Shown: positions 54,522 to 63,571 of the stretch, piece after piece
Layout: the number at the start of each line of letters is the position of its first letter
Position numbering within the stretch: position 1 is the first letter of the stretch
Assembly: GCF_023822025.1 (NCBI RefSeq)
Contig: NZ_CP082909.1
Coordinates: 940,698-1,004,697, forward strand
DNA: 64,000 nucleotides
Direction of reading: 5' to 3'
Source: Endozoicomonas sp. 4G
Lineage (GTDB): Bacteria; Pseudomonadota; Gammaproteobacteria; Pseudomonadales; Endozoicomonadaceae
Translations under genes and position numbers: made by a program
The notes under the pieces: model-generated
The model's input: only the letters and a program-made list of their open reading frames with translations
Databases searched by the model: none
What the model was told of the DNA's origin: nothing

Positions 54522-54767
54522 CTGCGCTGAGCGTTCGACTTTGCTGAAGCGTCAATCGTCAATATCATAAGGCGCTTCAGTACTGCTGTACTTCATTTCT
54601 TAAGAGAGTTGCCATTTCAGAGGCTGACTTCGCGAAAGCAAGTTAACTGACCGCAAAAAAATAAAAACCAGAGAGCCTTGGGAATTTAATGGTAGTTCTG
54701 ATGTCAAAGCTGCCGTTGAATGAAATTCAGACTTTTAGCGAAAGGGTAAAACAGGAGTTTCGATCAC

Positions 54768-55757
54768 ATGATAACAGAATTTATCACGGCATTAGGAGTG
54801 CTCTATCTTCTTGATTATTATTCAGAAGATATTCCAGGTACCCAGACCGAAACAGGGGTGGAAGTTTATCAATCGGTAAATAGTGAGACAGGCATAGAAA
54901 AATCAGGTGCTCAGACCGAGACAGGGGTGGAAGTTTATCAATCGGTAAATAGTGAGACAGGCATAGAAAAACCATCTCGAATTTCCGGCTTGGAAAAAAT
55001 GATTATCAATGAGCTGATGGGTTTAGATGGAGAAACGTTACCTGAAGACTATGAATCCAGATTGTTTTCTTTAAATAGAAGGTCTTTAAAAGCGGGAGCT
55101 CTTTCTCTTTCTGATGGTGAGCTGGATAAGGTAGATCAAATCTTTGATTCAATAAAAGATCATATGAATGAGCTTTTCGAAGGCCCATTTCGGGCTGATC
55201 CGGAAGGAGTACAAGCTGCCAAAATTGAGGCTGTCTATGTTTACGCTTTTAGCCACAAAGCCACCACCCTGGAATGCCTCACATCAAACGATATCTGCCA
55301 ACCCACCAATACCCGACATATAACGTATGATACTAAAAGCATAGCTAGCAGTAATAATAAAGATACCGTATTGGATAATTACAAAAGCATGTTTTCATTC
55401 GATAGGATTCTTAAACAATCCAAAGTAAGCTTCTTTGGCTATCAGCAACCAACATCCGGGAATCGCCATGAGTTGGACTTAACCCAAAAAGAATTATTAC
55501 GTCAATGGGTGACTGATATTACATCGCTGTCCAGAGTCGTTCGTAAAGGTGAAGAATTCCCCGCTATGGGTTATAGGGCTGTATTTCTCATGAGTGACTC
55601 TAATAATAAAGATATTTTTATTGAAACCATTGGCAAAAGTTATACCCACGAATATAATGCCGAAGAATTATCTAATATGCTTAAAACTATTCCAGGAAAA
55701 CAAATATCAAAGCTCACAGGGTTCGGCAAAAAACTGCATAAGAAAAATCAACCTTGA
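54768..55757 (+). CDS. Unknown membrane-anchored protein with internal tandem duplication (paralog A)
   Basis: This 329-aa protein begins with a hydrophobic stretch (ITEFITALGVLYLLDYY) that may be an anchor or uncleaved signal. Residues 26-68 hold two copies of a 23-aa unit (QTETGVEVYQSVNSETGIEK). The rest is shared with the next gene: LPEDYESRLFSLNRRSLK, VYVYAFSHKATTLECLTSNDIC (conserved Cys pair), the Lys-rich YKSMFSFDRILKQS and MGYRAVFLMSD. I recognise no known domain. A good aggag site precedes the start. AT-rich composition, unlike the pldA side, suggests acquisition. Confidence 0.6.
   Translation: MITEFITALGVLYLLDYYSEDIPGTQTETGVEVYQSVNSETGIEKSGAQTETGVEVYQSVNSETGIEKPSRISGLEKMIINELMGLDGETLPEDYESRLFSLNRRSLKAGALSLSDGELDKVDQIFDSIKDHMNELFEGPFRADPEGVQAAKIEAVYVYAFSHKATTLECLTSNDICQPTNTRHITYDTKSIASSNNKDTVLDNYKSMFSFDRILKQSKVSFFGYQQPTSGNRHELDLTQKELLRQWVTDITSLSRVVRKGEEFPAMGYRAVFLMSDSNNKDIFIETIGKSYTHEYNAEELSNMLKTIPGKQISKLTGFGKKLHKKNQP
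54843..54970 (+). repeat. 69-bp tandem duplication inside a coding region
   Basis: The unit starting cagaccgaaacagggg (54843) recurs at 54912 with very few changes. It adds 23 residues in frame to the gene at 54768 and is absent from its paralog at 55853, so it arose after their split. Confidence 0.9.
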
Positions 55758-55852
55758 GGTTTTAGAGGAACTATTATTGGTCAGGCTCTCACAGTCATGA
55801 TTGAAGAAAACGATAGTTCTAATAAACTGCACAGTAGAGAAGGCTAAATGAT

Positions 55853-56746
55853 ATGTTATTAAAAATTGTTGCATGTATAGGAGTGGGATATCTTCTTGGT
55901 TCTTTTTTAGACGGTAATCAAGACTCCCAGAGCATAACGAAAGAAGAATGGGTGGTGAAAGTTCAAAGCGAAAATAAAGGGTATCAATATGCCGATATAG
56001 AAGATAGGATCATCAAAAATCTGCCGTATTTAAATGGAAAAATTTTACCTAAAGACTATGAGTCCAGGTTTTTTACTTTAAGCAGGGGAAGTATTAATAC
56101 TTATGCTTTTTCTAATGATGAACTGAATGAGGTCAATCAAATATTTGACTCAATTAAAAACTATGTTTTTGCCCGGTTAACCCATGGTGCTGGTATGGGA
56201 CTGGAAAAAGATGCGAATGTTGATCTTGAGGCTGTCTATATCTATTTTTTTAGCCACAAAGCGACGACGCTCAACTGCCTCACTTCAGACGATATTTGCC
56301 CACCTATTGATCGCCAACACATAAGTACCAGTACCAAACACATAAGTGAAAATGACCATGAATGGTCAATGCGGCGTGGTTTCAAAGACATATTTTCATT
56401 CGATCATATATTAGATAACTCCAAATCGATAAAGTACAAAAAATTAAGTGGTGGAGAGCCTGCGGTAGTCCAGTGGGGGAGGACTAAAGAAGACTTGTAT
56501 GAAACCATCATGGGTTTTTTAGAATTATCCAAAGTTATTGAAGAAGGTGAAGAGTTACCCACTATGGGGTACAGGGCTGTATTTGTTGTGTCTGGTGCTG
56601 ATAAAGGCAAATATTATATTCATACAAGTTCAAGCAGACTCACTCTCAAGTTTGATACTGAAAAGTTAACAGAGATGCTCAAAACAATGACAGGCAAAGA
56701 AATATCAAGGCGCACAGGGTTGGCCAGAAAGCTGAACGAACTCTAA
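55853..56746 (+). CDS. Unknown membrane-anchored protein (paralog B)
   Basis: This 297-aa paralog of the preceding gene (95-bp spacer) also has an N-terminal hydrophobic stretch (LLKIVACIGVGYLLGSFL). It shares LPKDYESRFFTLSRGS, NQIFDSIKNYV, VYIYFFSHKATTLNCLTSDDIC, SFDHILDNSK and MGYRAVFVVS but lacks the 23-aa repeat. The two conserved Cys in the LNCLTSDDIC block could form a disulfide if the domain is outside the cytoplasm. Its 3' end overlaps the convergent dehydrogenase gene by 4 bp, with a hairpin there. Confidence 0.6.
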   Translation: MLLKIVACIGVGYLLGSFLDGNQDSQSITKEEWVVKVQSENKGYQYADIEDRIIKNLPYLNGKILPKDYESRFFTLSRGSINTYAFSNDELNEVNQIFDSIKNYVFARLTHGAGMGLEKDANVDLEAVYIYFFSHKATTLNCLTSDDICPPIDRQHISTSTKHISENDHEWSMRRGFKDIFSFDHILDNSKSIKYKKLSGGEPAVVQWGRTKEDLYETIMGFLELSKVIEEGEELPTMGYRAVFVVSGADKGKYYIHTSSSRLTLKFDTEKLTEMLKTMTGKEISRRTGLARKLNEL

Positions 56747-57891
56747 CGGAACCGGAGGTTACTCCGGTTCAACTCTGAGATGCTTTTACAGCCCATCAGT
56801 TTCATATCCCGTTCCATTTCACTGCGCAGATTCCCCAGCGCCTTTTCAACGCCAGCCCTTCCGGCTGCTGCCAAAGCATAAAGATACAGGCGACCACCTG
56901 AGCAGGCTTTGGCACCCAGCGACAGGGCTTTAAGAACGTGTGTACCTCTTTGTATTCCCCCGTCGCATATCACATCAATCCGATCGCCTACTGCATCAAC
57001 AATTTCTGACAGCTGATCAAAAGGAGCGCGTGAGCCATCCAGCTGTCGGCCACCATGATTGGAAATCATAATGGCTGCAGCGCCGATATCTATGGCCCTG
57101 CGTGCATCTGCAACCGACATGATGCCTTTCAGTACCAATGGCTTTTCCCAGTAGCGGGCAATTTCTTCGGCTGCCTGCCAGTCCATACTCTGATCCAGCA
57201 TGGTGCTGAAGTAGTTACCGACCGAAATAGTAATACGGGTGCCTTCGCCAACATAGTCCTGAAGCTGTGGCAGTTCAAAGCCACCATGGTAAAAGTAGCT
57301 CAGAACCCAGGCCGGGTGACGGGCAAAACTCAGCAGACTCTGCAATGACAGTTCGGGGGGGATGGTAAAACCAGTGACAAGGTCCCTTTCCCTGTTGCCT
57401 CCCACGGCGGTATCCACCGTTAATGCGATGGCATCGAAACGGGCTGCCTTGCATCGGTCAATCATGTTACGGGTCAGGCCCTTGTCTTTATGCACGTAGA
57501 GCTGGAACAACTTCGGGGTTTTAATGGTTGAAGCAATCTTTTCTATGCTGGTGGTGCCCAGGCAAGATAAGCCAAAAAGCGTGCCGAACTGTTCTGCTGC
57601 TTTGCCTACCGCCATCTCACCTTCCTGATGAAAGAGACATTGCAGCGAGGTAGGCGATAAAAAGAGCGGCAGATCCAGATCCAGCCCCATAACCCGGGTA
57701 GAAAGATCAACCTGCTCTACACCTCTCAAAACATTGGGTACCAGGTCGCAGTTGGAATAAGCCTCGGTATTTCTGCGCAGTGTGGTCTCATCGTCGGCAG
57801 CGCCGTCGATGTAATGAAAAATGGGAGAGGGCAGCCGTCGGCGGGCGAGCTCCCGAAAGTCTCTGGTGTTGTGACAGTGTTTCAGGCGCAT
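56743..57891 (-). CDS. FMN-dependent L-2-hydroxy-acid dehydrogenase (LldD/lactate-type)
   Basis: This 382-aa TIM-barrel flavoenzyme oxidises L-lactate or a related 2-hydroxy acid, probably feeding the respiratory chain. FHYIDGAADDETTLRRN (25-41), LYVHKDKG, LTVDTAVGGNRERD and ISNHGGRQLDGSRAP with catalytic His279 and Arg282 are the FMN/substrate motifs. ATG at 57891 is preferred to the longer frame from 57978, because the family N-terminus (DFRELARRRLPSPIFHYIDG) begins soon after it. It is not in an lldPRD operon, so substrate specificity is open. Confidence 0.88.
   Translation of the reverse strand: MRLKHCHNTRDFRELARRRLPSPIFHYIDGAADDETTLRRNTEAYSNCDLVPNVLRGVEQVDLSTRVMGLDLDLPLFLSPTSLQCLFHQEGEMAVGKAAEQFGTLFGLSCLGTTSIEKIASTIKTPKLFQLYVHKDKGLTRNMIDRCKAARFDAIALTVDTAVGGNRERDLVTGFTIPPELSLQSLLSFARHPAWVLSYFYHGGFELPQLQDYVGEGTRITISVGNYFSTMLDQSMDWQAAEEIARYWEKPLVLKGIMSVADARRAIDIGAAAIMISNHGGRQLDGSRAPFDQLSEIVDAVGDRIDVICDGGIQRGTHVLKALSLGAKACSGGRLYLYALAAAGRAGVEKALGNLRSEMERDMKLMGCKSISELNRSNLRFR
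56749..56770. terminator. Bidirectional hairpin at convergent gene ends
   Basis: GAACCGGAG and CTCCGGTTC form a perfect 9-bp stem with a gtta loop, right after the stop of the gene at 55853. It lies within the last codons of the minus-strand dehydrogenase. There is no long T run. Confidence 0.5.
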
Positions 57892-58083
57892 GGTTTCCCG
57901 GTGGGCCTCCCGTCGGTCACAGTGGAGTCGGATAATGAAAAAGGTTTTGCGTTTATTTATAGCATTGCTGCGAATCATATCAACAGCAGGCCAGCAAAAT
58001 GCTCAAGAGTTAAAGCGTCGTGAGGAAGGGGAACGGAAAAAAAGCCAGGAGCGAGTCCTGGCAAGAAGGAGTGTTCTTGAATG

Positions 58084-58281
58084 TTATTGCTGTTCTCCTG
58101 AGAGCCCACAGCCTGCAAAAGCAGGTGTGTCCATGTCGATGTGGGCGACGGCCATCCGGACGTCGAAATTGCTTACATAGACCGCGTTGCGGTACCTGGC
58201 TGCCAGAACGGCCTCATTGAATCCGAAAAAGCTGAACAGTGTCAGTATGATCTGAAAGGTAATCCTTGTGCGTTTGAACAT
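58084..58281 (-). CDS. Possible small secreted protein
   Basis: This 65-aa ORF has a convincing signal peptide (TRITFQIILTLFSFFGFNEAVLA, cleavage after AVLA). A ggggaag ribosome site sits 6 nt before ATG. The mature part is only about 36 residues, with two Asp/Met/His-rich stretches. A plus-strand ORF at 57937-58180 (MKKVLRLFIALLRII start) overlaps it antisense and also looks signal-peptide-like; at most one is likely real. No homology recognised. Confidence 0.45.
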   Translation of the reverse strand: MFKRTRITFQIILTLFSFFGFNEAVLAARYRNAVYVSNFDVRMAVAHIDMDTPAFAGCGLSGEQQ

Positions 58282-58416
58282 GGTTACTTCCCCGTGTGAA
58301 CCAATGTAGAGCTGATCGTACGGGATTCAGGCAGGGGGTTGCATAACATCTTTGTCAGCGGTACTGACGAAGTCGAAAGTCCTCATAAGTTGAGTGGGGT
58401 TGTGAATTGGCTAACC

Positions 58417-59472
58417 TCAGGAATCGTCTGAGAGGCCCTGTTGTTCCTTGAGGTCTTCTACCCAGCGGAAGACTTCTGCCACAGGTTCAATCAAATCGCT
58501 GGGGATGTAACTGGCAATGTCGGTGTCAAACAGGGCGTGGGCCAGGGGGACATTCTCCAGAACGGGGATACCTTCCTTATCGGCAATTTTTACAATAAAG
58601 CGGGCACGTCCACCCCGGCCTTTAACCGTTACCACCGGCAGTGGCGTTACATCCTGTTTATAGTGCAGGCCGATCGCCAGGTGAGTCGGGTTTTTGATCA
58701 CCACGTCTGATTTCTTGGTGTTTTCCGCTTCGTTAAGAATCTCCTGATGAATTTCTTTTCGTTTACCCTTGATTTCAGGGCTGCCTTCCATCTCTTTGTG
58801 TTCCCGTTTGACTTCATCTTTGGACATTTTATTTTCTTTGGTGAACTGATGTTTCTCGAAAAGATAGTCCAGTACCGAGATCACTATGAACGCGGCAATG
58901 GCATAGATCATCAGTTTTTTCATCAACACCCCGACCACGGGAAGAATACAGTCAGTACCGCAGTAGGGGAGGTTGACCATATCACCGAGACTGCCTTTGA
59001 TGACGAAGTAAACAACGATGGAAAGAAACACAATCTTGATAACGGATTTGAAGAATTCCACCAGGTTCTTGATAGCAAAAATGCGCTTGAATCCGGCAAT
59101 GGGGCTGATCTTTTTCAGATCGGGTTTGACTGACTCGCCAGCCAGCAGAAAGCCAAACTGCATAATGTTGCCGATGATGGCAGACAGCATGGAGACCATG
59201 ACCAGAGGCAACAGCAGTTCGATGGATTTATCGAGAATACCCTGTGTGACAATCTTGAAAGCATCCTGAAAGTTTTCGTTATAAACCGTTGCGGGGAGGA
59301 TCACCATTTCCTGAATCGTATTGAGGTAGGTATCGCTCATAAACCAGAGGGTGCAGACCACAGCGATAATGCCAAAGGTGCTCGATACCTCTTTACTCTT
59401 GGCGACCTGACCTTTTTTGCGGGCGTCACGCAGTTTTTTCGGCGTGGGTTTCTCAGTCTTTTCGCCGCTCAT
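58417..59472 (-). CDS. sctU: Type III secretion export apparatus switch protein SctU
   Basis: This 351-aa inner-membrane protein of the YscU/SpaS/FlhB family has four membrane helices and a cytosolic domain that cleaves itself to switch substrate class. It begins GEKTEKPTPKKLRDARKKGQ, typical of the family. The autocleavage motif NPTH is at 261-264 in VVIKNPTHLAIGLHY. Absence of flagellar neighbours and the gene order mark it as T3SS rather than flagellar. It is last in the cluster and overlaps sctT by 4 nt. Confidence 0.93.
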   Translation of the reverse strand: MSGEKTEKPTPKKLRDARKKGQVAKSKEVSSTFGIIAVVCTLWFMSDTYLNTIQEMVILPATVYNENFQDAFKIVTQGILDKSIELLLPLVMVSMLSAIIGNIMQFGFLLAGESVKPDLKKISPIAGFKRIFAIKNLVEFFKSVIKIVFLSIVVYFVIKGSLGDMVNLPYCGTDCILPVVGVLMKKLMIYAIAAFIVISVLDYLFEKHQFTKENKMSKDEVKREHKEMEGSPEIKGKRKEIHQEILNEAENTKKSDVVIKNPTHLAIGLHYKQDVTPLPVVTVKGRGGRARFIVKIADKEGIPVLENVPLAHALFDTDIASYIPSDLIEPVAEVFRWVEDLKEQQGLSDDS

Positions 59473-60260
59473 TTCCAGAGCTCTCCCACGGTTTTGAAAA
59501 TCATGGGAATGCCTTCGTCATGCTTTTTGGCCAGTTGCAGAATCGTGCTGACGTAAACCACCAGAATGGCTGCGGCAACACCGGATTTGATCGGCATAGC
59601 CAGAATAAATACGTTGAGCTGAGGAGCAGAGCGGCTGATCAGGGCGATGCCAAATTCGGTGATAAACATGGAGATCACGACGGGGGCGGAAAGCCACATG
59701 GCCAGCCCAATAATCAGATTAAACTGGTTCAGGAAAAACGTGGTGGCTTCAGGGTTCAGCTTGGGATAGTAACTGAACACAGGCCACACGTCATAGCTGA
59801 TGAACAAACTCTGTAGCAGCAGCAGGAATAAGCCGCTGACCATGAAAATGGCGGTAAAGGCCTGGGAGAACAGGACACCCATGGGGGAAGTTTCTGCGCC
59901 GGACAGAGGGTTCAGGGCGCTGGCCATGGAAGCACCCCGTTGGTTATCAATAAAGAAACCCGCTGATTCCAGTGCCCAGAACGGAATGGTGATGCAAAAG
60001 CCGATAATGGCCCCGATAAAGGCTTCTTTCAGAACCAGTCCGGCGGTGGCGTAAATAGTGATGCTGGCATCGGGTTTGTGTTCTGCCAGCATAGGGTGGA
60101 GAAACAGAACCAGACAGGCGCAAATACCGTTTCTCATCATAGCCCCCCCCAGCATGCGCTTGTGCAGGAAAGGGATCAGAGTGAACAGGGCAACCACTCT
60201 GGGCATGCCCATGGTAAAGACATAAAACCACTCTTTTAGCTCATCGATTGGGATGACCAT
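59469..60260 (-). CDS. sctT: Type III secretion export apparatus protein SctT
   Basis: This 263-aa protein of the YscT/SpaR/FliR family forms the export gate with SctR and SctS. Multiple membrane segments are present; GAIIGFCITIPFWALESAGFFIDNQRGASMASALNPLSGAETSPMG (about 80-126) is the family core with the conserved DNQRG. It lies 14 bp after sctS and overlaps sctU (ATGA), so translation is coupled. Confidence 0.93.
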   Translation of the reverse strand: MVIPIDELKEWFYVFTMGMPRVVALFTLIPFLHKRMLGGAMMRNGICACLVLFLHPMLAEHKPDASITIYATAGLVLKEAFIGAIIGFCITIPFWALESAGFFIDNQRGASMASALNPLSGAETSPMGVLFSQAFTAIFMVSGLFLLLLQSLFISYDVWPVFSYYPKLNPEATTFFLNQFNLIIGLAMWLSAPVVISMFITEFGIALISRSAPQLNVFILAMPIKSGVAAAILVVYVSTILQLAKKHDEGIPMIFKTVGELWK

Positions 60261-60274
60261 GGCGGATTACCCGG

Positions 60275-60538
60275 TTAAAGGTCCGGTATTTTGTTCATGA
60301 TGGCCAGAGAGTAATGATAAACCTCAATGCCCAACCATCGGGCAGTGGCAAAAATACTGATGATGACGGCAATCAGCTTGAAGGCGAAAGGCAGGGTTTG
60401 TTCCTGAATCTGAGTCAGGGCCTGAACCAAACTGATCAGCAGACCGATGCCAGCCGCAGCAATGATCGGCGGCATGGATAAAATCAGCGTCAGCATCAGC
60501 GCCTGGGCTGTCAGCTGAATGATGTCTGAATCAATCAT
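60275..60538 (-). CDS. sctS: Type III secretion export apparatus protein SctS
   Basis: This 87-aa protein of the YscS/SpaQ/FliQ family has two membrane hairpin helices of the export gate. The conserved GLLISLVQALTQIQEQTLPFAFKLIAV is present. The length is typical. It lies 18 bp after sctR. Confidence 0.93.
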   Translation of the reverse strand: MIDSDIIQLTAQALMLTLILSMPPIIAAAGIGLLISLVQALTQIQEQTLPFAFKLIAVIISIFATARWLGIEVYHYSLAIMNKIPDL

Positions 60539-60556
60539 AAGCTTTTCCCGTGGCTC

Positions 60557-61216
60557 CTAGCCGTAACTTAATACCAGCCCCTGAATCAAACGGGTCCAGC
60601 CGTCCAGCAAGACAAACAGGAGCAGTTTAAAAGGCAGGGATATCGTCATGGGAGAGACCATCATCATACCCATGGCCAGCAAGATGTTTGAGACGATCAG
60701 GTCGATGACAATAAAGGGCAGATAGAGCAAAAAGCCAATCTGGAAGGCCTTGGTCAATTCCGTGATCGTAAAAGAGGGCAATAACACAATAAAATCATCG
60801 CCCGAGAGTTCTTGCTGGTACTTTTTTGGCCACAAAAGACGAGCAGACTTCAGAAAGAAATTACGCTCGTTTTCATTGGTATTGTCTTTGAGAAACTGCT
60901 TGTAGGGGGCACTGGCCAGCTTGACGGATTCGATCCAGGACAGGTCTTCAAAATTAATCTTTTCAGGTTCCAGCAACTCATAAGACTGATAGCCTATGGG
61001 CGCCATAATGTAGAGCGTCAGGATAATAGCCAGGGCGTTCATGGCGATATTGGGAGGAATCTGCTGAAGACCGGTGGCGTTTCTGAGAATAGAAAAGACC
61101 ACCACCAGTTTCAAAAAAGAAGTGCCCATGACCGCCACGAACGGAATCAGCGCCATCAGTGCCAGTGGCACCATCAGATAAAATGGGCTGGTTAAATTCA
61201 GTATGCCGCTTTCCAT
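60557..61216 (-). CDS. sctR: Type III secretion export apparatus protein SctR
   Basis: This 219-aa protein of the YscR/SpaP/FliP family assembles as a pentamer at the centre of the export gate. FIVLLPSFTITELTKAFQIGFLLYLPFIVIDLIVSNILLAMGMMMV (about 142-187) is the family signature. The periplasmic stretch between helices (residues about 80-135) is of normal length. It starts 37 bp after sctQ. Confidence 0.94.
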   Translation of the reverse strand: MESGILNLTSPFYLMVPLALMALIPFVAVMGTSFLKLVVVFSILRNATGLQQIPPNIAMNALAIILTLYIMAPIGYQSYELLEPEKINFEDLSWIESVKLASAPYKQFLKDNTNENERNFFLKSARLLWPKKYQQELSGDDFIVLLPSFTITELTKAFQIGFLLYLPFIVIDLIVSNILLAMGMMMVSPMTISLPFKLLLFVLLDGWTRLIQGLVLSYG

Positions 61217-61253
61217 GGCGGGAACCTGCTCTACTGGATGTACTGCCTGGTTG

Positions 61254-62276
61254 TTAGGATTCAGCCTTGCCCGTCAGCTCGGTGATCCGGGCTCCGAGTC
61301 GGCCTTCTATTTCCACTAGCTGGCAATGACCAATCAGTTGGCCATTGGCCCTGATTCTTACCGGTGCTGCTATCGGATTACTGAGTTGGAAAACATACCC
61401 TGGCGTCAGGTTTTGCAGTTCTGCGAAGGTCAGCTGTTGCTCACCCACTTCGAACATCAGCATCACCGGCAAATCATGAAGATCAACAGGGGCAGCCGGT
61501 GCCGTTGCTTCACTGTCTGGCATAGGCTCTTCATGCTCTGTGTGCTCTTGGGCAGAATATTCTTCCATCGCCTGAAGCCTCTGTGAAATAGTGACCCGGG
61601 TATCCTCAAAAGTACCGAGAAAAGCAGTATTCTGTTTGATGCTTACAATGACCTCTGAATCACCGACATGCTGTTCCAGAAAAACAATGTCGCCTTCTTC
61701 CAGGTCATTGAGCTCACTGCGGTTCAGTAAGGTGCTGCCTTTTTGCAGGGATACCCATAAAGGTATATCGGGCAGCGGGATAGATTGATGAGGTGGAATT
61801 GACTTCAGCAGATTTTCTATTACCCCGGAATACTCAATCTGAATGCTTGAACGGATGTTTTCGGCTTCAAGGTTCACGGCAATTAAAGGGGCGTCGGTCT
61901 GCTCGGCAGGCTTTAGATGAGAGAGTGTAACAGACTGGCCTAACATCTGTCCCAGAAAATTAAACAGCGGGGTCAGGCTGCTGGCAATAGCCGCTTCACG
62001 AAGGCTGTCGGGCAGTTTTTTAATAATGTGATGGTCGAGCTTTTTAGGCAGAAGAAAATCCAGAACCTGTTGGCCGAGATAGAGTTTACTGGAGTAGCCA
62101 GCCAGTTCTATATCGGCCTGCCAACTGGATGTCTGTTGATCAAGACCGGCAAGAGAGACGGTGAATTCGATACCGTTCAATTGAATCTGATAGCGGGCTT
62201 TGCGATGGCACAGGAGTTGCCCCAACTGAAACTCAGTGGCTGATATTGATTCAAACGTCAGTGGTGTCGCTGCCAT
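61254..62276 (-). CDS. sctQ: Type III secretion cytoplasmic sorting platform protein SctQ
   Basis: This 340-aa C-ring/sorting-platform protein has a divergent N-terminal region. A central SpoA-like domain (LPLWVSLQKGSTLLNRSELNDLEEGDIVFLE, roughly 173-203) and a C-terminal SpoA domain (LPVMLMFEVGEQQLTFAELQNLTPGYVFQL onward, roughly 265-335) follow. An acidic linker (EHTEHEEPMPDSEATAPAAP) separates them. In relatives an internal start makes a short C-terminal product; a Met lies just before the last SpoA domain's conserved strand, but whether it is used is unknown. Confidence 0.85.
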   Translation of the reverse strand: MAATPLTFESISATEFQLGQLLCHRKARYQIQLNGIEFTVSLAGLDQQTSSWQADIELAGYSSKLYLGQQVLDFLLPKKLDHHIIKKLPDSLREAAIASSLTPLFNFLGQMLGQSVTLSHLKPAEQTDAPLIAVNLEAENIRSSIQIEYSGVIENLLKSIPPHQSIPLPDIPLWVSLQKGSTLLNRSELNDLEEGDIVFLEQHVGDSEVIVSIKQNTAFLGTFEDTRVTISQRLQAMEEYSAQEHTEHEEPMPDSEATAPAAPVDLHDLPVMLMFEVGEQQLTFAELQNLTPGYVFQLSNPIAAPVRIRANGQLIGHCQLVEIEGRLGARITELTGKAES

Positions 62277-62294
62277 CAGTGTTTATCCGTTCTG

Positions 62295-63077
62295 TCAGGA
62301 GTCATTGTCTTCCTGTTCTTCTTCACCCACGTACTCCTGCTGGGAACGACCGTCACTCTGTTCGCCACCACCGCCTGACATGTTGATGTTGACCTGAACT
62401 TTTTCGCCCAGCTTTTCCAGGTTCTTCATCAAACTGGCTTCGTTGGCCACCAGAAAGTTATGGGAGTCTGCTGAAGAGGTATTCATGGTCACCTGGAGTT
62501 CACCTGAGATTCTCTGAATACGGATTTCGGTGCCCGGCAGAATGTTGTCTTTCAGGGTGATTCGAACTTCGGCTCCTTCGATAGCGTCTTTTGAGGACAC
62601 CATGATTTTATCAACCAGCTTGTTGATGACTTCATTAATCTCTTTGGGGCCGCTGACGGCCTGAATGCTCTTCAGCTGAATGTCTGAGGCCTGCTGAGTT
62701 TCCCTGACCTGAGCGATCACATGCTCACTGCCATCAGGCAGAGACTGCATGACGGTTTCTTCCCTGACTCCCTTACCTTCCTTGCCTTCCTTTCCTTCAT
62801 TGCCTTTTTGACCTTCATGGCCACCGCCCTGATCTTTAAACTTGCCTTCCAAGGCTTCCTTGGCACTTTTTCTGCGCTCTGCCATCAGGCTTTCAAGGCT
62901 TTGACCGTCTTTGGATTCCCCTTTGGCGCTTTTCGGGTCTTCCTTCTTTTTCATTTTTTTGGAAAAGTCAGAAGCCTGATCTTCAGAAACTTTCTGGCTC
63001 TGATTCTGGCTCTGATTCTGAGCAGGCTGGTGGTTGGTATTCTGCTGAATATTCTGATTGGAGTTGGTGGGTTGCAT
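62295..63077 (-). CDS. sctP: Type III secretion needle-length regulator SctP (HrpP/YscP/FliK-like)
   Basis: This 260-aa protein has an N-terminus that is Gln/Asn-rich and disordered (NQNIQQNTNHQPAQNQSQNQ), followed by Lys/Glu/Gly low-complexity repeats (GKEGKEGKG near residue 105). The C-terminal ~100 residues (EVRITLKDNILPGTEIRIQRISGELQVTMNT) form the FliK/HrpP-type substrate-specificity domain. Position between sctO and sctQ supports SctP. A short disordered region suggests a short needle, which is inference. Confidence 0.8.
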   Translation of the reverse strand: MQPTNSNQNIQQNTNHQPAQNQSQNQSQKVSEDQASDFSKKMKKKEDPKSAKGESKDGQSLESLMAERRKSAKEALEGKFKDQGGGHEGQKGNEGKEGKEGKGVREETVMQSLPDGSEHVIAQVRETQQASDIQLKSIQAVSGPKEINEVINKLVDKIMVSSKDAIEGAEVRITLKDNILPGTEIRIQRISGELQVTMNTSSADSHNFLVANEASLMKNLEKLGEKVQVNINMSGGGGEQSDGRSQQEYVGEEEQEDNDS

Positions 63078-63104
63078 GATGGGCCTCCTTGCAATCTGGA
63101 CACC

Positions 63105-63566
63105 CTAGAATTTCGGGCGAACAGTAAACTCTTCCATTTCCAGGTCTTCGAGGCGGGCGGCTTCTTTGGCGGCTTCCTCATCCTGAGCTTTGGTAAACGC
63201 TTCAAACTTTTCCACAGCCTGCATGGCTTTTATGTGATCATCACGAGCCTGCTCAAGCTGTGCCCTGGCCTTCTCGACATTTTGCCTGGCTTCGTTGATG
63301 GCCTGTTCCAGCAGGACATCCTTTTCACGCATCCGGGCTACTGAGGCTTTCAGCTGATCCAGCTCGTTCTGCTTTATCTCGGTATTGATAATGTTATCGT
63401 AGAGCCTTTGTTCTTCTTTACAGCGCCAGTCAATGTACTCTTCCAGTTCCTGCTCTTTGTTTTTGACTTCCAGCTGAGCCTGCTCCAGACGATATTCGCA
63501 CTTACGCACTTCGTCCCGGGCAGATTTTTCACGAATCTGCTTAACCTTGAGAAGTTCGTGCATCAT
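63105..63566 (-). CDS. sctO: Type III secretion stalk protein SctO (YscO-like)
   Basis: This 153-aa protein is almost entirely coiled coil (LLKVKQIREKSARDEVRKCEYRLEQAQLEV onward), as in YscO/FliJ, which sits in the ATPase ring and links it to the export gate. Sequence identity in this family is low; the call rests on size, coiled-coil pattern and position directly after sctN. A doubled ATG starts the frame. Confidence 0.85.
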   Translation of the reverse strand: MMHELLKVKQIREKSARDEVRKCEYRLEQAQLEVKNKEQELEEYIDWRCKEEQRLYDNIINTEIKQNELDQLKASVARMREKDVLLEQAINEARQNVEKARAQLEQARDDHIKAMQAVEKFEAFTKAQDEEAAKEAARLEDLEMEEFTVRPKF

Positions 63567-63571
63567 TCTGA

